Source: Pseudeuparius sepicola
Taxonomy: Eukaryota > Arthropoda > Insecta > Coleoptera > Anthribidae
NCBI GenBank assembly: GCA_963920635.1
Contig: OY987305.1
Span: forward strand, 10,331,153 to 10,395,152
DNA length: 64,000 nucleotides
Reading direction: 5' to 3'
Part shown: piece by piece, positions 44,715-56,027 of the stretch
How the letters are laid out: the number at the start of each line of letters is the position of its first letter
Position numbering within the stretch: position 1 is the first letter of the stretch
Translations under genes and position numbers: made by a program
The notes under the pieces: generated by a model
What the model was told of the DNA's origin: nothing
Database searches by the model: none
The model's input: only the letters and a program-made list of their open reading frames with translations

Positions 44715-45909
44715 TATACTACTACTTTTAAACATATATACAAATCCATAAAAACTTTATTTTTGAAGATAATTTTCTTAGCTTTCTTTTGTTCGAAAGG
44801 CCTTCAAAAACGACTTCTTTGGACTTTCCTACCATTTTCAAAATGCAAATCCAGGGCCTGCTACGATTTTTTTAATACCCCCGATTGTACGAACACTAAT
44901 TTAGTGATTTTTTATTTACAATTTGACACCACAGCGTTGATCAGGACACCAACACAACCCTCATATACCAAATTTGAACAACAAATATACAGCGAGTTCG
45001 GCAGGGTGTCAAAGTTGAGCAAAATAGAAATTTCAAAGGCATCTGGAGAGTCAAGTGTGCCTCAAAACAGTTTAAAGGTCAACATGACCTCTCAAAATGT
45101 TGGTGTGCAAAGATTCATTACAAAATTGCACAGGTTATTTTTCTCTGGGCCATCTCAAAATGCTGAATTTTGATAAAACTTTATAGGGGTCAAGAGTGCT
45201 CTGAAATAATTAAAAATATATTATTAAACACAAAAGGAATTCATTTATTTTTTTACAAAATGCCAACCAACAAATAAAAAACATTTAAATTATTGGACCC
45301 TTGTCAACAAAGTCACTGTCTAAGATGACACGTTTTCTGTGCGCTTCCTGTTGTGGCACACAAGCCCATTTAACTCATATGGACTTAGTGAGTGGCAGGC
45401 TTGTGTATTTTTCAGAATTAGTTCATTTATAGCGTCTGGGGCGGTTTTGACCTACTCGATTTTTGACCACAAAAAATTTAGCACTTTAAAGTGCCACAGA
45501 TAAAGACACCCTGTACATTTTGTATTGGATCTTTGAACGCCAACACTTCGAGTGTATCCATTTACCATTCAACTGTTCTGAGTGGATACCAAGTCACCCT
45601 TAACTTACCAGATGCCTTTAAAATCACTATTTTGCTCAACTTTGACACTCTGTAGAATGTATTTGTTTTTTTGCCCAAATTTATTATGTGATGGTTTTGG
45701 GGCGTCCTGTGTGCTAAGATTTTAAATACAGAAATCGCTAAATGGTATAAAAAATGGTAGCCGACCCTGGATTTGCATTTTGATGGTAGAAAGGTCAAAA
45801 GAAGCGGTTTTTGAGGGGCCTTTCAAACAAACAAAAAAGTTCAACCGATTATTGCCAAAAATAAAAATTTTATGCGGATGTTTATATGTTTAAAAGTAAA
45901 CACCCTGTA
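44715..45909. mobile_element. Palindromic element, 'ACTTTTAAACATAT' family (copy 3)
   Basis: The right end TTAAAAGTAAACACCCTGTA is clear; the left end has lost its CAGGGTG and starts at CTACTTTTAAACATATATAC. Mirrored blocks (AAATCCATAAAAACTTTATT, AAATGCAAATCCAGGGCC, GTCAAAGTTGAGCAAAATAG) match copies 1 and 2. The centre near 45330 includes TGTGCGCTTCCTGTTGTGGC, shared with 23320. The 187-codon open frame at 44610 crosses the element end and is not a gene. Confidence 0.7.
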
Positions 45910-47639
45910 GGTAAGTGTAGTTAACTCGCCATATTTTAACGGCAAGAACTTATATGGTTCATGGGTTGGCCTTATTTTCTGAGACACCCTGTATAGTTGT
46001 AAAATAACTTTTTGTTGTTAACAGTTTTTCCAGTATATCACAGTAGCCAAATCTACCTGACAAATGAAAATTGTTTTCCCTGAGCTGTGGCAGATTTGTT
46101 TCAATTTAAAATTTTGCGGTCAATTTTTCATCACTCCGTGCGTTGAAAGCAGCTTTAGCTGGACCACTGATTTATTTAGGGCATTAATAATTATTGAAGC
46201 TGTTAATTCTTTTAGAATCGTCGATTGAAGCCCATTATTTATTGAAAAAAAAAACATCGTGGGGCAAAAGACACAGCTGCCAACATTCCACAAAGTTATA
46301 ATGAAACTTGTAATGAAAGAAAGCAAGTTCTTCAATTAGAAAACAATTTGTTCGAAGTGTACCTGAGACTAACAACTAACGCCAAATTTAACAACTGCTT
46401 GATTAATATTATCTTTTGTAGTGGAGGGAAAGGTAATGGGAAAGGAGAATACAATACCGCCCACTAATAAAAGTAAAGATGCTGTACGTAAGTAGTAAGA
46501 TTATAATAGAAATATTAACAAAAAATATAAGGCGATCTTTAATAGTTCCTTTGACCCCCAGAATAATTTATTACAACTTTTGTATTTAGGCGGTAAATGT
46601 TATGTGAATCATTTAGTTTCTACTGTAAAAGATATGAACTCCCCTGCTAGTACCAATAATACATGAGAGCGCAGCTATTTCCTGGGTACATTTTCGCACA
46701 ATTTGACAGAAATATAGCCAATGTATTCGTTAAAAAATGACGTAAAGGGTTTTCCTTTTTTCCTGTCTCGCAGCTTCCGTGGCTTGATATTTTTATCGGT
46801 TCTTCACAACTCCGGGATTTGCTGCTATTGAATTTGGTCTTATTTGATAGGCAGGGAATTAAGGGCATTTATTATTTATGGGCGTCGCGCTTTTATTTAT
46901 CCTTTTTGTTGTGGGCTTGACGGGCGATCTGAATTATTGTGCCGATCCACTTGGCTGGCGCCCTGTTGCTGGACGATGACGTAAAACGTCGACTCATCCA
47001 GATAAAGTGTTTTGATATTGATATTTTCGTACTTTCAATTTTCGAAACGAAAATGGACTGTGTACTTGTCACAATTTAGTAAATATCTCAGATTGGACCA
47101 CATCTGGGAACGTTAATTATATAAATCCAACCCCATTGCCCATATAAATTTCTTCCAACGAATTTTATATATTGTTTAACATCGCAAAAGTCTTAATCTA
47201 AAAATATTCCCAAGAAAACGGGAGCACGCCGTAGAATCTTTCAAGAAATATAAATCTGTAGATTTCAATTGCTTTAAATTGCAGTTGTAAAATAGTTCGG
47301 AAAGTAAACGTTCTAGTGTAAATAGTTAAAATGTGAATTACGTGGTAACCGTTTTCGTTTAGTGAAAATGTCCAAAGTCGAGATTCTGAAATGGGTGTGT
47401 CATTTTTAACTAAATAAAACTAAACTTTTATTTAAATTAAATAGCACTAAAATTGCTATATGGGTGTATACTATTTATATAATAGTTACCTACGTACAAG
47501 AATTTCCTAAAGTATAATGAGTTAACTTCCGCGAAACAAAAACTACAATCTAAACTTCACCAAAACTTGGAATAAATTGTATTGTCATTATCTTGTAATT
47601 ATAAGGCACACTATAGTGTCTTGTCTATACTTTTATTGT
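45910..47639. other. Unassigned sequence with one solo transposon end
   Basis: A solo right end GAGACACCCTGTATA occurs near 45982. The stretch 46880-46990 is GC-richer. No gene is supported. Confidence 0.4.
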
Positions 47640-48820
47640 AGAGAAAATGTGCCCAAAATGATCCCCTTAAGGAAAAAAACTGTTTTTTTAACCTTTTTAA
47701 AAATATGAACTCTTGGTAACATAAACTTATCACCTCAAGGTGTGTATCTAAAAACTCAAAAATTTAGAGTAAGTTTTTTTAATTCAAAAAGGATCATTTT
47801 ATAAACTAGGGTTGTCAAAATGATCCTTCTTGTAGTCACAAAATAGTCATTATATCAATTTGAACATTTACAACTTCCACTCCAACCTGCTTATGGAGAG
47901 CAATTGTCACAAACTAAACAGTACACATTCTGTCTATTTCTGCACATGAATCATGAGCCCAATACATAGAACAGCTTGTCCATATTTCCTTCAGTCATAC
48001 TTTTCCAGCTTCTTAATTTTATTCGAAGTTGTAACGGAAAAATTATTCTTTGCTCTCTTTACTTTCTTAGTAGTTTTTGGCCGTGGGTATATTTTTCGGC
48101 CACTTCTTGTATAGGCCTCTGCTACGGTTTTGGTAAAAGCAACTATAATACATACGGACTTACCAGAATATTTCCTTTTTTACTTCTATCCTCATTATTT
48201 TGAATGATTCTTGAATTACTTTTTTCTGTCCTTTACCTGAAAGTTCTGTTACGTTACGACAGAGGTGTTTTCGCTCACTGTTGCACCTATCGTTATTTGC
48301 CCTTTTTTGACCTAATAATATCTTCTCTAGCTTATGTGTAGTTTGAATTCCTATCTCACCTACATTGAAAATGTGCGTTGTTGCAAATCTGTGCTCTTCT
48401 ATTTGGCTAGTTATTATACCAAAACATTTTTGAACATTGGATTTATTAAACGATTGAGCCCTGCTGAAGATGTTTGCTGAGGAATTCTTAGAGAAATTCT
48501 TGTATTTCCTGCTTTAAATTTGTTTCTGACAGCTAGCTGGTATGCAAGTTTGCAAATATCCAAGACGAGTTGCTTTTCTAATTCGGTTGGCAAACTGACC
48601 CGTTATATCGACCTTCTGCTTCTTTTACATTCATCTCTTTCTACTACGAATACGGGGTTCGGATTAAATGGTAAACAACGTGTTTTGTCTCATATTTTAT
48701 TGCCGATTCGCCGCTTCTTGAGCTACCCTGGTAAAATCACTTCAGACTGAAGTGATTTAATTGAAATTAGATAAACTATGCAAGGGTCCATTTTGAGCAC
48801 ACTTCCCCTAATCCCTTAAC
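47640..48820 (-). mobile_element. pogo/jerky-like DNA transposon
   Basis: The subterminal sequences GTGCCCAAAATGATCCCCTT (47650) and the complement of AAGGGTCCATTTTGAGCAC (48783-48802) form imperfect inverted repeats around a minus-strand transposase pseudogene. The pair CCAAAATGATCC/GGATCATTTT also recurs at 47797 and 47818 inside the end. Length (about 1.2 kb) is short for a full pogo-like element, consistent with internal deletions. Confidence 0.6.
47880..48730 (-). pseudogene. pogo/jerky-like transposase, degenerate
   Basis: Successive minus-strand pieces match the order of a pogo-like (Tigger/jerky) transposase. LPTELEKQLVLDICKLAYQL with AVRNKFKAG is the helix-turn-helix region. RISLRIPQQTSSAGLNR is a shortened form of the segment usually reading SLRKPExTSxxRxxxFN. 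IFNVGEIGIQTTHKLEKIL corresponds to FNVDETG, which carries the first catalytic aspartate, here changed to glycine. A C-terminal CSMYWAHDSC resembles the CxxCxxWAHxxC zinc-binding tail of insect members. Stops and frameshifts separate the pieces and the two later catalytic acids were not found. It is dead. Confidence 0.75.
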
Positions 48821-50349
48821 TATTGTTCAGGAAATTATTTTTGCTGCATAAATCAAAATTGTCCTAAGATTATGAAAATGTTTTCTTAATGAAAATAGTC
48901 GCTTCAAATTTTTTATAAATTTACATACAGAACATTTCCCGTGAAGTAATGCATTAGTGCCCTCTGTGCCATTAATTTCTTTTGCGGAATGCACCTTAAT
49001 AAAACTAGTAAAAAATGTCACGAGCGTTGTGATATTAGTTGCCTGCCTGGGGCATTGAAACTGAAATGGGAATTCCTTCAAGACATAAAAATGTTTTGAT
49101 ATTGAGTTCTGCAATGCGTATTTTGATAAATGTCTATTTGTCCATTTTATCGTTTCCTCTAGATAAATAGAATAGCGAGTATGCTGTAAATGAATTTTTA
49201 CCTTAGTAAATAAACTAATGTTTGAGGGATTTATATATCTTTCCTATAAAGGTATAAGGGACTGACAGAAAACTACAAATATAGGTTGCTTTTTAGTGTA
49301 GACTAGAACAACTATGTCAAATAGATTGAATGTTTCTATAAAATATTGTTGTAAAAAGGATTGCAAAGAAACACTATGAATAAATTATGTTATATATATA
49401 TACCATATCATTAAGTATAAACGGCTTTATGGAAACCATTTTATGGTCAAAGCCAATCGTACTATTTAATCATGTAAAGATTAATCAATAGTCTACGAGA
49501 ATAATCTATATGTTGTCGAAATAAGAACACTATTCACATTATTTATTTTCTTATAGTGATAAATTTAATTCTGTAATTTCATGGAAGATGCTATTCAAAT
49601 TCGTATGTTAATATAGATATCGTTAATCACTGCTTAGAAATAAAATTAATGTGCTTATTTCCATACTATACATAGGCAGTCGATAAGAACTAAGAAGTGT
49701 TATGTTTTTTTTTTAATGTGATGTTAACAATAAATAAAGTAATAATTGAACTTTAAAAACTGTATATATTAAACCATTTGGCGATAAGTAGAGAATGTGT
49801 AGAAATAAGCATCGTTTTTGTTTGTGAATATATCTTACTGTAATAATAAATAATACTTGTATAGATTCGTTTATTATTTAATCCATGCATTTATATTCCC
49901 TAGATATTACAAAACCTTCATTTCAAAATGATCCGCAAACGATCTTTTTTTTTTATTTAAAATTAACAAAAAAACGAAGGGCCTTATTAGTAAGGCACGA
50001 AAAGTTAGAGTGTAGGTAATGTGCGCGTGTTCTAAAAATAACTTGGGTATCTGAGCTCTCTCCCAACTCTTCTCCAAAAATGAGGACTGTATTTTTACCT
50101 TTACACCGTTCCTTACTTCATAAATCCTCTTTTGTCTCAACAAATACGCTCAGCGTTTCCATTATTTAAAACATAAATGGTCGGCCCAAGCTCCTTTTTT
50201 GTCCCGACGTGAAAGTCCTTTATTGAAATTCTAATAAAAAATAAACTTTACTTACCCCTACATTTACGGTTCCCCTTCGATATTAAGGTTGAGGGGAAAC
50301 TTTCCTGTTTTCCCTTCCACCAAATTTCCATCGAAGAAATATTATATAA
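48821..50349. other. Unassigned AT-rich sequence
   Basis: No gene or repeat was supported. A (TA)n run occurs near 49390. Confidence 0.45.
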
Positions 50350-50665
50350 TTTTAATGGGAAGCTTTGATATAAGTCGCAAGGCCTTTGGGCGTTTCTACT
50401 ATTTATGATAATTATGTGCAATATAGCCTGGTAAATCCATAGAGAATTGTTTGGCTAAATGCGATTTTGTTTCGAATATTTTACATCCACCTTTATGCGC
50501 AACTCTATATCATTTATATTAAGTGCAACTGAAAATAAATCATGTTTTTAAGATTTGTCGGGAAACGAACAAAATATTATAAATTATGACTGAAAAATAA
50601 GAAGAATTTCCATTATTTGCACTCTTTCTTGGATTGCAATTAATTACATCTTAAGTTACTTGCAT
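50350..50665 (+). repeat. Local duplication, copy A
   Basis: Shares ordered blocks AGCTTTGATATAAGTCG, GCCTGGTAAATCCATAGAGA, GATTTTGTTTCGAATATT, AAGATTTGTCGGGAAACGAA and TTGCACTCTTTCTTGGAT with 53958-54402, in the same orientation. Copy A is shorter and lacks several internal pieces. No coding capacity. It may be a dispersed repeat family or a local segmental duplication. Confidence 0.75.
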
Positions 50666-52812
50666 TTTTTACCAATGACCTGGTTAAATGCTAAAATACA
50701 CTTTAAATTAAGAATTTAAATTACGATAATCCGTTTAATCGGAACGAAGCCGATAAAATCATTAGATTCATGATGAATTTATGTTGTTTTGGATCCTATA
50801 AATTACATCTTCGTTTTATAATATGATCTGTCATATATAACAATAATAAATTAATCAATAAAAACAATAACTTATACCAGTAACAATTTAAATTTGTTCT
50901 TTTAATTCATTTAACAAAGGTTGGGATAAATGGTAGATAGAACATTACTATACAGAACGGTAGGTAGAACACAGAGGCCAGTAGAATGTACCTACCCAAC
51001 AAGTGTTTTTTTTATATTTTGCCCCGAAATAAACAAACTGACTATAAGGCTACATTATCAAGGCATGCCCTTAAACAAAAAAATATAACCGAATTGATAA
51101 CCTCCTCCTTTTTTGAAGTCGGTTAAAAATGGGCCCGAAAGACTTCATGCAGATATTGGGGTACCTATACGAGGTACGAGGGGTAGTCAAAACTTAAACG
51201 CTGCACAAGAATAAAGTACCTACCCTTATTTTGCGTCCTAGAGAAAAATGGTATCAGAGAAAGTTGTTTGCAGTGGAAAAGTATACATAAGTACAAAACC
51301 ATTGCCTTCTATTATTTTTTATTTTTTTTATCATTAGTTGCAGTTAAAAGCTAGAAAACCGCGTCAAGTGATTGATTTAATTTAAAATACCATACCAAGC
51401 ACATTCTGCAGACTTTTATGTGTAAAACAGGCATTCACAAAGCCTGTTGTTGTGAAAAATTGCTTGTTCAACGTATTCTCTGGATTATTTTCATATTCCT
51501 AATTAAATAGCCACGATTAGTATAAACACCAGTACCTTATTAGATATTTAAGGCGAAAAGGTTAAATAGTGTTAGCATATGGTGGCGTAAAATTTCCTTC
51601 ACGGGCAAATGAGAAAACAGCAACTACTTATTGATAAAAGAAAATTAATAGAAGGCCATAAGTTTGTATCTATATATGTTTTTTTCATCGTAAACAACAT
51701 TCTCTTATACCATTTTTCTCTATACGAAGCAAAATAATAAAGGTACCTTACTTTTGTACAACGTTTAAAAATTTTAAAAAAATCCATTTGTTTGGTATGT
51801 ACAGGGTGTCCCATTTTCAATACTTTTACAGGTTATATTTATATGTCGAAATTCTTACCTCCTAGAAAAATCCGTGTACGCCACTGAATGCTACGTAATT
51901 TTTTTTAATATTTCACCAATTTAGCGTATCTATTACAACGGATGCCTGAAAATGGCAAATTTTGAAAATCACCTTGTATATTTCAAAAACTAAAGAGGCC
52001 ATAAAAGTTCTGTTTACGGGGCCTTTCTTGACCCCATTGGAATAAAGATGTAGTTAAAAAAATGTTTTTGAAGTAATGGCGGATGTTTTTGTGCTATATT
52101 TTGATTATAACATAGTTGTGGGTTTTCTTATTTCACAAAATATTGAAATAAAGCGACTTTTGGAGAGAACTATCCCAAGTACATCAACTTTGGATCACAT
52201 TTGACGAACTTCAAGTTGGATTATTTTCTTTTCTTAAAAAAAAAGTGGGTTTAAAACGTTGTTTAACAATGAAAATGCTTGTAGAGAGTAAACGTAGTAA
52301 AACTAAATGATTATAACTTTTATATACAATATTTTTCGAAATTTTGAGATCCTGTATCCTTTTCGGCAATTAAAAAAAAATTCAAGATGTTTGCCTTTGA
52401 GCAACTCATTTGACATGATTGTTTAAGCAAAAACACTTTTAGGAACAGGACGTTTGAGTGCAACAGAATTAAAGGTAAGTAGCCTTTTATTTCATGAAAC
52501 TATGCCGTCCACAAAGAAAAATGAAATATTAAATTCCTTTTATTCTACACTAAGACGGGAAAACTATGACAATTCTTGCAATTAGTTTCAGCCGGTATAT
52601 CCTTAAGGGTTTGTCTTAATGGTCCTTCCGCCACCGAGCGTGAAAATGTTGTAATTAGAATCATTATAATGAATTTCTGGGGCTCCAAGCATCAAAGGCT
52701 TTGACAAAAGTACCTTCGGAGCTTTTTGAACTTTATAAATACTTACTTTTCCAGGGGCCAATTCACACTCTAAAAAAACGCTCAGTTGCGACCTCACCAA
52801 TATTCTTTCTAT
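50666..52812. other. Mixed unassigned DNA with several repeat ends
   Basis: Landmarks: AACCTCCTCCTTTTTTGAAG followed by TCGGTTAAAAA at about 51100-51128, which looks like a repeat terminus; a possible mariner end TACGAGGGGTAGTCAAAAC near 51176; a solo TACAGGGTGTCCCATTTTCA at 51799; and a stretch at 52040-52160 homologous to the sequence flanking the composite element at 9031. A minus-strand coding-like frame at 52603-52800 is listed separately. Confidence 0.45.
52603..52800 (-). other. Coding-like minus-strand frame of unknown identity
   Basis: Sixty-five codons read VRSQLSVFLECELAPGK, VSIYKVQKAPKVLLSK, then SNYNIFTLGGGRTIKTN to a stop. A frame change then gives DIPAETNCKNCHSF. Composition is more protein-like than the other frames in AT-rich DNA here. 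A donor-like AAAA|GTAAGT occurs after ELAPGK. I recognise no family. It could be a transposon-derived relic or part of an unknown exon. Confidence 0.2.
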
Positions 52813-52870
52813 ACACGGTGTCCCGTTAATAATGGTACATAGAGCAAAGTCTAGAGAATTTGGTATTACG
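52813..52870. repeat. Solo transposon ends
   Basis: TACACGGTGTCCCGTTAAT resembles a CAGGGTGTCCC left end, and GCAAAGTCTAGAGAAT at about 52846 matches the terminus of the CCAAAGTC family. Both lack partners here. Confidence 0.45.
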
Positions 52871-53230
52871 TCAACTACCGGTCAAATCGCAATAGTTACT
52901 GCAGTTGACGTTTTTTGAAACTGAATTATGGCTTCATCTCCCAAAATAATCAAGCTGCTGAACTGAAATTTGGCACATGATAGAGAATAAGGTGAAGGTG
53001 TCAAATTCTGCGTATATGTCACACATATGCCACTTGCGCTGTTTTTGGATCGTACTTTTACTAGTAACTTTTTGAGGTTATCTTTTTGGTGTTGCAGGTC
53101 CATCGTTTCACTGCATGTTTTCATTCTGTCAGAAAAAGGTACTTTGTTTCATATAACGATAAAATCAAACGTTTGCGATGAAATTGGCAAATTTGCCATA
53201 AAACACCTCTTAACTCCAACACCATCGTAA
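52871..53230 (+). mobile_element. Half copy of the ACTACCGGTCAAAT element
   Basis: It runs from CAACTACCGGTCAAATCGC through TTGCGCTGTTTTTGGATCGT and GAGGTTATCTTTTTGGTGTT to CTTAACTCCAACACC. It matches the left arm of the element at 54402-55155 in the same orientation. The mirror arm is missing. Confidence 0.7.
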
Positions 53231-53252
53231 AAATAATAAATATTACCTATAC

Positions 53253-53282
53253 CGTTGAGTGAGGGTATTCCCTCATTCAACG
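53253..53282. repeat. 30-bp hairpin
   Basis: CGTTGAGTGAGGG, a 4-base loop, then CCCTCATTCAACG: a 13-bp stem with one G-T pair in one orientation. It could be a transcription-terminator-like hairpin or chance. No flanking T-run suggests a function. Confidence 0.5.
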
Positions 53283-53429
53283 CCTATATTTAAAGTGAAG
53301 GTCATTCACACTCCTGGGAAAACTTTTATTCCATATTCAACGTTTCAATTTATTTAAAATCTTCTTCGGGGTTCTACAAATAAAAATTTAAACAATATGG
53401 TAATGTAATATAATACAAAATGTAATTTG

Positions 53430-53673
53430 ATAAAAAAAAACAAAAACAAAAGGGATGCACGACAGTCAAAGAGTAAGAAAAAAGGAGATTTATAATAAAA
53501 TGTCAAAAATGTCAGAAACAAACACAAAAAAACGAATTTTTAAATTTGTTTTTGTTGTTTTGTTTTTTTTTGTTTTGTTTGTGTTTGTTTCTGACATTTT
53601 TGACATATTATTATAAATCTCCTTTTTTCTTACTCTTTGACTGTCGTGTATCCCCTTTTTTTGTTTTTTTTTA
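53430..53673. repeat. Long A/T-rich foldback (240 bp)
   Basis: The left arm, from AAAGGGATGCACGACAGTCA through GGAGATTTATAATAAAATG to AACAAACACAAAAAAACG, is mirrored by the right arm ending TTGACTGTCGTGTATCCCC, with the centre at about 53552. One or two mismatches in roughly 100 bp. A small non-autonomous MITE or transcribed hairpin. Confidence 0.75.
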
Positions 53674-53732
53674 ATTATCATTTATTTAATTTTCCGTTTT
53701 TGCTCATAATTTCTCCAAATCTGAACCAATTT

Positions 53733-53956
53733 AAAAAAGTGACACACCGTTGTATTCGCAATGACAAGAGTTTTAAAATGATGTATCGCAAGATTTTTAA
53801 ATTGGGGTTGCTGAGGGTTAAGGGGATGACTAGATCAAGACGGCATGATTACGAAGTTCCACCTTCAAACAAAAATCGACCGGTCTCGGCAAATTTTGAC
53901 TTTTTTACGCTTTCCAAGTTATTGGGGATGGTAAGTTTTGAAATGAACACAGTGTA
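53733..53956. mobile_element. Right-half copy of the 27286-28523 family
   Basis: Shares TTGTATTCGCAATGACAAG-like, TTTTAAAATGATG and AAATTGGGGTTGCT blocks with the right arm at 28335-28523 and ends CACAGTGTA. The other arm is absent. Confidence 0.55.
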
Positions 53957-53957
53957 T

Positions 53958-54402
53958 AATTAATGGGCAGCTTTGATATAAGTCGTTAACAAGGCCTTCG
54001 GGCGTTTCTACTATTTTCATATAAAGGGTTGCTAAGGGTTTCATTTCGCATGATAATTATGTGGGATATAGCCTGGTAAATCCATAGAGAATTGTTTGGC
54101 TAAATACGATTTTGTTTCGAATATTGGACACCGACCTTTGTACGCAACTCATTGGGGCGAAGTATATTCGGATTTCAACTCTGTAAATAAATAATTTATG
54201 CATTAAGTGAAACCGAAAATAAATTGTGTCTTTAAGATTTGTCGGGAAACGAAAAAAATATATAAATTATGAATCGAGAAACGAAACTATTGAAAAATAA
54301 GAAGAATTTCCATTGGCGTAGGAATTCTGCTGAGTGAAAAAAACTTTTCAATATTTGCACTCTTTCTTGGATAGTAATTAATTACATCTTAAGTTAATAA
54401 AT
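53958..54402 (+). repeat. Local duplication, copy B
   Basis: The longer counterpart of 50350-50665. It carries extra internal pieces (e.g. TCATATAAAGGGTTGCTAAG and GGCGTAGGAATTCTGCTGAG) that copy A lacks. It ends precisely where the next TIR element begins (TTAACAACTACCGG). Confidence 0.75.
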
Positions 54403-55155
54403 TAACAACTACCGGTCAAATCTCAATGGTTACTGAAGTTGAAGTTAATTTTTTGAAATTGAATTATGGCTTCATGTCCCAAAATGATCAATGAACTGAA
54501 AATAAGCGGAAGATGTCAACTTCTATGTATGTCACAGAGGGCGCCACTTGCGCTGTTTTTGGATCGTGCTTTTACTCGTAACTTTTTTGAGGTTATCTTT
54601 TTGGTGTTGCATTTCCATCGCTTTAGTGAATCTTTTCATTCTGCAACAAAAATGTACTCTTGTTTCATAACGATAAAATCAACCTTTTGCTTTGAAATTG
54701 GCAAAATGTGCCACAAAATTCCTGTTAACTCCAACATTCGAAATAATATTTTTTTTACCTACCGCTTTCAAATGTCTGAGTTAACAGGTGTTTTGGGTAT
54801 GTTTTGCCAATTTCAACGCAAACAGTCGATTTTATAATTATGAAACAAGAGTATCTTCTACATCTTTGTTGCATAATGAAAACATCCACTAAAATGATGA
54901 ACCTGCAAAACCAAAAAGATAACCTCAAATAAGTTACGAGTAAAAGCACGATCCAAAAACAGCGCAAGGCGCAAGTGGTGCCCCCTGTGAGACACGTAGA
55001 AATACACATCTTCAGCTTATTCTCCATTCTCAAAAACATAACAGTGTCAAAGCAGCTTGATTATTTTGGGACATGTAGCCATAATTCAATTTGAAAAATG
55101 GAACTTTTTTGTCTTTTATTTCATTAACCATTGAGATTTGACCGGTAGTTGTTAA
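54402..55155. mobile_element. 754-bp palindromic ACTACCGGTCAAAT element
   Basis: The ends TTAACAACTACCGGTCAAAT and its complement enclose arms of about 370 bp meeting near 54777. Mirrored blocks include CACTTGCGCTGTTTTTGGAT, TTACTCGTAACTTTTTTGAG and CAACCTTTTGCTTTGAAATTG-type sequence with modest divergence. Apart from an inserted CTGAAA-type difference the arms are colinear. No protein is encoded; the 123-codon frame at 54466 is arm sequence. Confidence 0.8.
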
Positions 55156-55721
55156 GCTCGATCGTAATATTTTGGCACAAAATATATGAAGCTCTATGTA
55201 CTATTATTGCCGGGAAAAATGAACAATGAAACAACCATATTTAGGAAATCAAATGACGTCAAACGTCAGTGAAATGGTACAAAATCTGAGTTCTCCAAAA
55301 CCCAGCACTAAAACCAAAGTCTAGAGAATAGTATAAGTCAGCTCACTTCTTTGTTTTCTCGGAGAAAACAACAATTTTTTGCGACTGGTCGTAAATCAGC
55401 CTCGAACCGCTCTCAGCTACATATAGACCGGGAGATAGTGACAGATTTTTGGACGTGATTTTACTCAGTATGCCTTGCAAAGGGTATTATGTGGCACATA
55501 TTCTCACAATAATAAGGTATGAACCAGAGAGTCATCCTGGGTTCTTCATATGAAAAACTGAGTTTTCAATTATTCGAAAAATATGCGTTTTGATATGATT
55601 TTAGTCAGGCTGCCATGTGTTTTATAATGAAGTTCAAAATAGAAAAATCCTCGGAAAACCATAGGCATACCGTTAGCGTGGGTTCAAAGGGCTATTATTG
55701 TCACGTGAACTTGTATTTTAA

Positions 55722-55990
55722 TAATTAGTTTTTCCACGTTTCTGAACAGGCTGCCAAGGAGAAGTATGCAAGTGCTTGTTATGAAAATGCTGAAAAAAGG
55801 ATGGCATACCTTTTACGCTTGTCCAAGTACTGTTTAAATTGAATGTTATTTAATAATTTAAACGATTTATTCGATGTAAAGTGTACTTGGATATGCGCAA
55901 ATGGTATGCCATCTTTTCTTGAGCAGTTTCATAACAAGAACTTGCATACTTCTCATTGGCAGCCTGTTTAGAAACGTGGAAAAATTAATT
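55722..55990. mobile_element. Nested 270-bp foldback
   Basis: AATTAGTTTTTCCACGTTTC and the complementary GAAACGTGGAAAAATTAATT bound a palindrome with inner blocks CAGGCTGCCAAGGAGAAGTA, AAGGATGGCATACC-type sequence and complements. It abuts the composite element, so one of the two may have inserted beside or into the other. Confidence 0.65.
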
Positions 55991-56027
55991 ATTAATAAAT
56001 TAAAAGTAAAAAAATATTTTTAAAAAA

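Noticed and set aside
44610..45173. 187-codon open frame, among the longest in the window
   Set aside because: It crosses the boundary into a palindromic element and consists mainly of that element's arm. No protein family resemblance.
47976..48750. Plus-strand frames (e.g. 47976-48203, 48520-48750)
   Set aside because: Shadows of the minus-strand pogo-like transposase pseudogene.
54466..55039. Frames of 94-123 codons on both strands
   Set aside because: Both are arms of the 754-bp palindrome, mirror images of each other.
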